Part shown: positions 41,132-45,523 of the stretch, piece by piece
How the letters are laid out: each line of letters begins with the position of its first letter
Numbering within the stretch: the first letter of the stretch is position 1
DNA from: ATZT02 sp038124905
GTDB taxonomy: Bacteria > Actinomycetota > Actinomycetes > S36-B12 > UBA5976
Length of the DNA: 45,523 bases
NCBI GenBank assembly: GCA_038124905.1
Contig: JAYPCW010000002.1
Location: 1 to 45,523, forward strand
Direction: 5' to 3'
Notes under the pieces: model-generated
Database searches by the model: none
Told to the model about the DNA's origin: nothing
The model's input: the letters and a program-made list of their open reading frames with translations, nothing else
Made by a program: the position numbers and the translations under genes

Positions 41132-43510
41132 ATGACTGATTACTCGCAAAAATATAATGATTTTAAACGAAAACAGAAGACTACCTCAAAATTAATTCAA
41201 GAATATGAATTAGATCTTCCCTTTGAACTCGACAATTTTCAGCGAGAAGCATTTATCGCAATTGAGTCAGATAAGAATGTGCTGGTCTCGGCGCCGACCG
41301 GCTCCGGTAAAACTCTGGTGGCAGATTTTGGAATCTTTATCACCAAGAAAAGAGGCTTAAGATCTATCTACACCACGCCGATTAAAGCTTTATCGAATCA
41401 AAAATTCCGCGAGCTTATAGAACGATACGGTGTAGAAAATGTCGGATTGCTTACTGGTGATAATTCCGTAAACAAAGATGCTCCAATAGTTGTTATGACT
41501 ACCGAAGTTTTGAGAAACATGATTTATGAAGACTTTTCGCGAACTCTTGATATTGGCTTAGTGGTTATGGACGAAGTTCATTATTTAGCTGATAGAAATC
41601 GCGGCGTAGTTTGGGAGGAAGTCCTAATTCTGCTACCTAAAGAAATAGTTGTTGTTGCCTTAAGCGCCACTGTTAGCAACGCTTCAGAAATAGGGGATTG
41701 GCTCACAGAGGTTCGGGGAACTACTGAGGTTATTGTTGAAGGCAAGCGGCCAATTCCGCTAGAGCAATTTGTGGTAACTAAGAGCGAAATAATTCCACTC
41801 TTTTCTAAAGAAGACTCAACGACTTTAAACAAGAATTTAATTCGAATTCATCGAGCAGCCCAATCTCGACGAACTAGTAAATACAAGAGAAGCGATCAAA
41901 TATCACTGGTTCCAAGTCAAGAGAAGGTCATCTCTCAGTTAAGAAACGCTAATCTCTTGCCCGCGATCTATTTTATTTTCTCCAGAAAGCAATGCGATGT
42001 AGCCGTTGAAAATTTACTGTCTTCAAAAATACGTCTAACTTCTGATGCCGAGTCGCTTGCTTGCGATAAGTTCCTAGAACAAGTTCTTCAGGCGCTAGAA
42101 GGCGAGGATTGGAATTTACTGGGTATTGATCGCTGGCAAGCTGCGGTTCGACGTGGATTTGCTGCCCACCATGCGGGATTGTTGCCAGTAATAAAGGAAA
42201 CAACAGAAAAACTATTTCAAAATGGATTAATAAAATTAGTATTTGCGACTGATACGTTGGCCTTAGGCATCAACATGCCAGCTCGAAGCGTCGTGCTGGA
42301 TAAATTAGATAAATGGAATGGGGAAACCCATGAATTGCTGACTGCTGCTGAATACACCCAAATAACGGGACGCGCGGGTCGCAGAGGAATTGATAATCGG
42401 GGTGCTTCGATAATTTGTTTTTCTAGAGCTACAGATCCTAGATACTTAAGTAATTTAGCTACCAACAGAGCTTTTGAGCTCAAATCTAGTTTTCAGCCCC
42501 GCTACAACATGGTTTGCGGACTTCTCGAAAAAAGAACTATCGCCCAAACGGAACAATTGCTTGAAAAATCTTTGGCACAATTTCAGGCAAAATTAAAAGT
42601 AAAAAAAATGGTCATTAGACAGAAGCGAGAAGAAGAAGCCTTAGAAAAATATAAAAATACAGCGAGTTGCCACCTCGGTGACATGGATGAATATCTTTCT
42701 TTAGTTAAGTCTTTGGCGGTGGCACAAAAGCGAAATGATCCAGAGTGGGAGGTATTAAAAAAGGCGATTCGCCAACACCCAGTTCACAGCTGTAAAGATA
42801 GAGAAAACCACTTGCGCTGGGGGGAGCGCCGGCTCAAATTAGAAAAACAAGTTGCTTCATTAAAACGTGATATTTCCCGTGACACCTCAGGAATAAAGCG
42901 AATTTTTAGAAATGTCTTGAGTGTCTTAGAGAAGTTTGATTATCTCAATGTTTCTGACTCTGAAAATATCCTAACCAGTAAAGGAGAGCTACTTACCAAA
43001 ATTCACTCAGAGCAAGATTTGTTGCTCGGGGAGGCGATAGATCGTAATGTATTTTCTAACCTAAAGCCCAGCGAGTTAGTTTCATTAGTCTCAGGCTTAA
43101 CCTATGAATCACGAATTGACCAAGACTATGAGTACTGGTTGCCCAATGAGGTCTTAAACGAAAGAGCTGACGAATTATTAGCCATTTCGCACGAAATTAT
43201 CGCACTTGAAGATAAGCATGATTTGAGTTTTACTTCTGAGCCTGACTTTAGTTTTGCTAATTCTGTCTTCATGTGGGCGAATGGAGCTAGCTTAAGAAAG
43301 GTACTAAAAATAGCTAACATGTCAGCCGGTGATTTTGTTCGAAGCATGAAACAAAATATTGATCTATTAGGTCAAATCTCAGCCTTAGAAAACTCATTGG
43401 CACAAACTGCAAAAGATGCCTTAAAGCTAATTAACCGTGGCGTTATAGCACAAGAATACGTGCTTGGGGTAGATGAAATTAATCATGAATTAATCGAAGA
43501 ATTTCATTAA
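41132..43510 (+). CDS. helY: Ski2-like DEAD/DEAH helicase (HelY type)
   Basis: 792 residues. Motif I APTGSGKT (54-61), motif Ia TTPIKALSNQKFREL, motif II DEVHYL (from about 147), motif III SATVSN, motif IV-V LVFATDTLALGINMPARSVV and motif VI QITGRAGRRGIDNRG are all intact. After the helicase core comes a Lys/Glu-rich segment and a DSHCT-like C-terminal domain (SELVSLVSGLTYESR ... GDFVRSMKQNIDLLGQIS). Relatives (Mtr4, Ski2, HelY) unwind RNA 3'-5'. It is shorter than mycobacterial HelY (about 900 residues). The end overlaps the convergent exonuclease gene by 32 bases. Confidence 0.93.
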   Translation: MTDYSQKYNDFKRKQKTTSKLIQEYELDLPFELDNFQREAFIAIESDKNVLVSAPTGSGKTLVADFGIFITKKRGLRSIYTTPIKALSNQKFRELIERYGVENVGLLTGDNSVNKDAPIVVMTTEVLRNMIYEDFSRTLDIGLVVMDEVHYLADRNRGVVWEEVLILLPKEIVVVALSATVSNASEIGDWLTEVRGTTEVIVEGKRPIPLEQFVVTKSEIIPLFSKEDSTTLNKNLIRIHRAAQSRRTSKYKRSDQISLVPSQEKVISQLRNANLLPAIYFIFSRKQCDVAVENLLSSKIRLTSDAESLACDKFLEQVLQALEGEDWNLLGIDRWQAAVRRGFAAHHAGLLPVIKETTEKLFQNGLIKLVFATDTLALGINMPARSVVLDKLDKWNGETHELLTAAEYTQITGRAGRRGIDNRGASIICFSRATDPRYLSNLATNRAFELKSSFQPRYNMVCGLLEKRTIAQTEQLLEKSLAQFQAKLKVKKMVIRQKREEEALEKYKNTASCHLGDMDEYLSLVKSLAVAQKRNDPEWEVLKKAIRQHPVHSCKDRENHLRWGERRLKLEKQVASLKRDISRDTSGIKRIFRNVLSVLEKFDYLNVSDSENILTSKGELLTKIHSEQDLLLGEAIDRNVFSNLKPSELVSLVSGLTYESRIDQDYEYWLPNEVLNERADELLAISHEIIALEDKHDLSFTSEPDFSFANSVFMWANGASLRKVLKIANMSAGDFVRSMKQNIDLLGQISALENSLAQTAKDALKLINRGVIAQEYVLGVDEINHELIEEFH

Positions 43511-44360
43511 CTTGCTTTGTGATGTTTCTCGCCGCGGCGAATTTATTTAGTTTTTCAATTTCCATGGGCTTAACCTGGATTTTTAGCTTTAAATTTTTGT
43601 TTAGACTGGTTACCTGTCGTGCTTTTTGAATGTAGCTGACGCTCGAAATTATATTCTCTTCGGCGACAGAAAGTTTTTTGCTGGGATTAGTTGACAAGTA
43701 GTTTATGAGATTTTCAATAGTCTGAAATTCCTTTATAAATTTTGCTGCTGTCTTTTCCCCAACTTTCGAAACCCCTTTTAATCCATCACTGGGGTCACCG
43801 CGCAGTACTGCATAGTCTAAATATTGTTCTGGTTCAAAACCGTAAACCTCTTTAAATCTTTCATAATCCCAGAGTGGTTGTGATTTATCAGAAAGAAGAT
43901 GTAGAACAGTTTGATTTTTTCTATTTATCAGTTGAAGTAAATCACGATCAGATGTGACAATAATTGAATTTTTTTCAATTTTTGAGAGTGAAGCTAGGCA
44001 ATCATCGGCTTCAAAATCCTGGATTCCAACTACAGCTATCTGCAGTAATGCAAGAACATGAATTAAATCAGGTAATTGCTCAATGAGTTCTTCAGGCGCT
44101 AATTCATTTTTTTTATCAGCGGCTAATCGATGGGATTTGTATTCTGAGAGCAATTCCACGCGCCAGTTAGGCCGCCAACTTTCATCAATTGCGGCAATGA
44201 TTCTTCTAGGTTTGTATTTGTCCAATAGCTGAGCAATAGTGGTCAAGCTGCCACGGATTGCGTTTATTGGCTTTCCACGCGAATCAGTGATTGATGTTGG
44301 AAGGGCATAGAAAGCCCGATAGTAAAGACTAGGTAGATCTAGCAATAAAACTGGAGACAC
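43479..44360 (-). CDS. 5'-3' exonuclease (Pol I N-terminal domain family)
   Basis: 293 residues, a stand-alone FEN-type nuclease. Metal-binding acids are seen in LLLDLPSLYYRAF, AAIDES, DFEADDCLASL and TSDRDLLQL; the helix-3-turn-helix DNA-binding region is LRGDPSDGLKGVSKVGEKTA. It likely removes flaps or RNA primers as the exonuclease domain of Pol I does. A homologue lies at the same place in mycobacteria (Rv2090). The start is GTG 44360, 6 bases after TATCAT. Confidence 0.93.
   Translation of the reverse strand: MSPVLLLDLPSLYYRAFYALPTSITDSRGKPINAIRGSLTTIAQLLDKYKPRRIIAAIDESWRPNWRVELLSEYKSHRLAADKKNELAPEELIEQLPDLIHVLALLQIAVVGIQDFEADDCLASLSKIEKNSIIVTSDRDLLQLINRKNQTVLHLLSDKSQPLWDYERFKEVYGFEPEQYLDYAVLRGDPSDGLKGVSKVGEKTAAKFIKEFQTIENLINYLSTNPSKKLSVAEENIISSVSYIQKARQVTSLNKNLKLKIQVKPMEIEKLNKFAAARNITKQVNEILRLIHD
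43529..43540. terminator. GC-only palindrome near the helY 3' end
   Basis: TCGCCGCGGCGA is a perfect 12-bp palindrome 19 bases beyond the helY stop, followed on the plus strand by ATTTATTTAGTTTTT. It could fold as a 4-bp hairpin and end the helY transcript, but it also encodes Ala-Ala-Ala-Arg of the exonuclease, so chance is possible. Confidence 0.22.
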
Positions 44361-44366
44361 TCTCTA

Positions 44367-44372
44367 ATGATA
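44367..44372 (-). promoter_or_regulatory. Candidate -10 box of the exonuclease gene (leaderless)
   Basis: TATCAT, then TAGAGA (6 bases), then GTG 44360 on the minus strand. On the other strand TAGCAC (44381-44386) sits 6 bases before the M24 TTG start, a weaker match lacking the final T. Confidence 0.4.
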
Positions 44373-44392
44373 TTGATTAGTAGCACCTAAAA

Positions 44393-45496
44393 TTGACTTA
44401 TATGCCAATCTCAGGAAATTTGTCTAGTCAGAGAATCCTCAATGCTCAACAAATGTTGGCAGAGAGAAATATCGATTTAGCAATAATTACTCCAGGGATA
44501 AATTATCGATACCTAACTAACCAGCGCGCAGTGGCACTTGAGCGCCTAACCGCTTTGGTGATTACGCAAAGTGAATATTGGCTTATTGTGCCCGAACTAG
44601 AATTAAATCAAGCTCGAGAATTTCATAATGAAGTAGAAATAATTTCTTGGCGCGAAACAGATGATCCTTATTTAATGGTCCAAGCGAGGACACCTAATTC
44701 TAAGGCCATTGCTCTCGATGAAAAAATGCCCTTTTTCCATGTAGAAAAATTTCAAAAAGTGTTCAGTGCTGAATTTGTTTCGTTTTCACCAATTTCAGAA
44801 GCCATGAGGTCAAAAAAGAGCGATGAAGAAATACAAGAGTTAACAAAGGTCTCAGCTGCGATAAATGCCGTTCATTTATCGATCCCTGAAATTGATTTTA
44901 CAAATAGAAGTGAGCTGGCAGTGGCAAATGAAATTGAAGCAATGATCCGGAAGGAACACGAAACCGTCGATTTCGTAATCGTCGCCTCTGGTCCTAATTC
45001 TGCAAACCCACATCATCAACCGGGGGAGCGGGTAATTCAAAACGGTGATGTAGTTGTTATTGATATTGGAGGAACGTCCAAAAGCGGCTATTGCTCTGAT
45101 TGCACGCGAACCTATGTAGTTGATAAACCTGATCCTGAATTTGTTAAAAATTATGAGGTACTTGCAATTGCGCAGAAATTGGGCGTTTCCAGCGCTAAAG
45201 TTGGGATCACTGCAGAGTCTTTAGACAAGCAAGTTAGAGATCATTTAAGTGCAAATGATTTAGGGCAATGGTTTGTGCATCGCTTGGGTCACGGAATTGG
45301 CATGGAAACCCATGAGACTCCTTGGCTGGTGCGTGGCAATAAAAATTTATTAGAAGAAGGAAATGTCTTTAGCATCGAACCTGGTTTTTACATTCCGGGA
45401 AAATGGGGCGCACGTATTGAAGATATTGTCGCCTTGTCAGGGCGCAAAACTCTGAACTTAAATGACTTTGACCATAGTTTGAGAATCGTTCATTGA
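44393..45496 (+). CDS. M24 family metallopeptidase (Xaa-Pro aminopeptidase type)
   Basis: 367 residues from TTG 44393 (an ATG at 44402 is also possible). N-terminal creatinase-like domain (about 10-145) and C-terminal pita-bread domain with all five metal ligands: D224 and D236 (VIDIGGTSKSGYCSD), H300 (HRLGHGIGMETHE), E329 (SIEPGFY) and E343 (GARIEDIV). It should remove N-terminal residues before proline. Same order as mycobacterial helY-exonuclease-pepE. Divergent from the exonuclease with overlapping promoter space. Confidence 0.93.
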   Translation: MTYMPISGNLSSQRILNAQQMLAERNIDLAIITPGINYRYLTNQRAVALERLTALVITQSEYWLIVPELELNQAREFHNEVEIISWRETDDPYLMVQARTPNSKAIALDEKMPFFHVEKFQKVFSAEFVSFSPISEAMRSKKSDEEIQELTKVSAAINAVHLSIPEIDFTNRSELAVANEIEAMIRKEHETVDFVIVASGPNSANPHHQPGERVIQNGDVVVIDIGGTSKSGYCSDCTRTYVVDKPDPEFVKNYEVLAIAQKLGVSSAKVGITAESLDKQVRDHLSANDLGQWFVHRLGHGIGMETHETPWLVRGNKNLLEEGNVFSIEPGFYIPGKWGARIEDIVALSGRKTLNLNDFDHSLRIVH

Positions 45497-45523
45497 AAAA
45501 GCTACTCCTAGCTGCCTTGCTAG
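45493..45523 (+). CDS. Start of a probable exported protein (cut by window edge)
   Basis: A TTG overlapping the M24 stop as TTGA opens a frame reading MKKLLLAALL to the right edge. Two lysines followed by Leu and Ala residues look like the beginning of a signal peptide or lipoprotein. Only ten codons are visible, so this is a suggestion from the coupled start and composition. Confidence 0.4.
   Translation, partial: MKKLLLAALL

Noticed and set aside
41132..43510. helY as a truncated gene because it is shorter than in mycobacteria
   Set aside because: All helicase motifs and a DSHCT-like end are present; the shorter length fits a streamlined genome rather than a break.
1..45523. Mobile elements, CRISPR arrays, phage genes, toxin-antitoxin pairs
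   Set aside because: No transposase or integrase-like protein, no regular direct repeats, no composition break; nearly every gene has a conserved actinobacterial neighbourhood.

Overview
The window looks like a chromosomal segment of a low-G+C (low 40s percent, judged by eye), streamlined actinobacterium. The actinobacterial signature is strong: a complete Pup-proteasome locus, mycothiol ligase mshC, an InhA-type enoyl reductase, a ctaB/ctaA/suf block, and several families largely restricted to Actinobacteria (DUF3099, DUF3090, DUF4916, DUF5703, SCO1664-like). Low G+C, about 98 % coding density, overlapping gene ends and an Fe-S photolyase fit a sunlit-water lineage such as the freshwater acI group (Nanopelagicales). 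That placement is inference; no rRNA is present to test it.

Layout. 1-3601: transketolase (cut by the left edge), heme O synthase ctaB, an ATP-grasp protein and heme A synthase ctaA. 3693-10054: one run sufR-sufB-sufD-Rieske ferredoxin-sufC-sufS-sufU-sufT, the main Fe-S assembly operon. 10064-15859: ABC exporter, SURF1, DUF3099, then fabG-fabI (type II fatty acid synthesis), serB and an unrecognised protein. 15891-19250: ABC ATPase, Fe-S photolyase, DUF4916 NUDIX-like protein and VKOR, apparently co-transcribed. 19251-21149: K+ channel with tandem RCK domains and tRNA-Leu(GAG). 21216-30101: M20 peptidase, DUF5703, an aldo/keto-reductase-like protein lacking its catalytic residues, uppP, histidine phosphatase, DUF3090, SCO1664-like, mshC, pgi and PAC2. 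30169-41131: HAD phosphatase, trmI, then arc/mpa-dop-pup-prcB-prcA-pafA-FKBP-pafB-pafC-diacylglycerol kinase. 41132-end: helY-type helicase, 5'-3' exonuclease, M24 peptidase and the first codons of a probable exported protein.

The suf and proteasome runs are held together by ATGA, GTGA or TAATG junctions, so translational coupling is likely. Cytochrome oxidase maturation is represented three times (ctaB, ctaA, surf1), and ctaA is divergent from sufR across a shared promoter. No mobile element, phage gene, CRISPR array or transfer sign was seen. The longest gene-free stretch is 864-987 (124 bases).

The most interesting signals are small: an inverted repeat overlapping the ctaA -10 box next to sufR; a recurrent TANNNT box exactly 6 or 7 bases before start codons (leaderless initiation); seven convergent gene pairs that overlap or abut; a likely catalytically dead aldo/keto reductase; absence of tatA/tatC from its usual place after pafC; and an Fe-S photolyase inserted in a serB-ABC-NUDIX neighbourhood.
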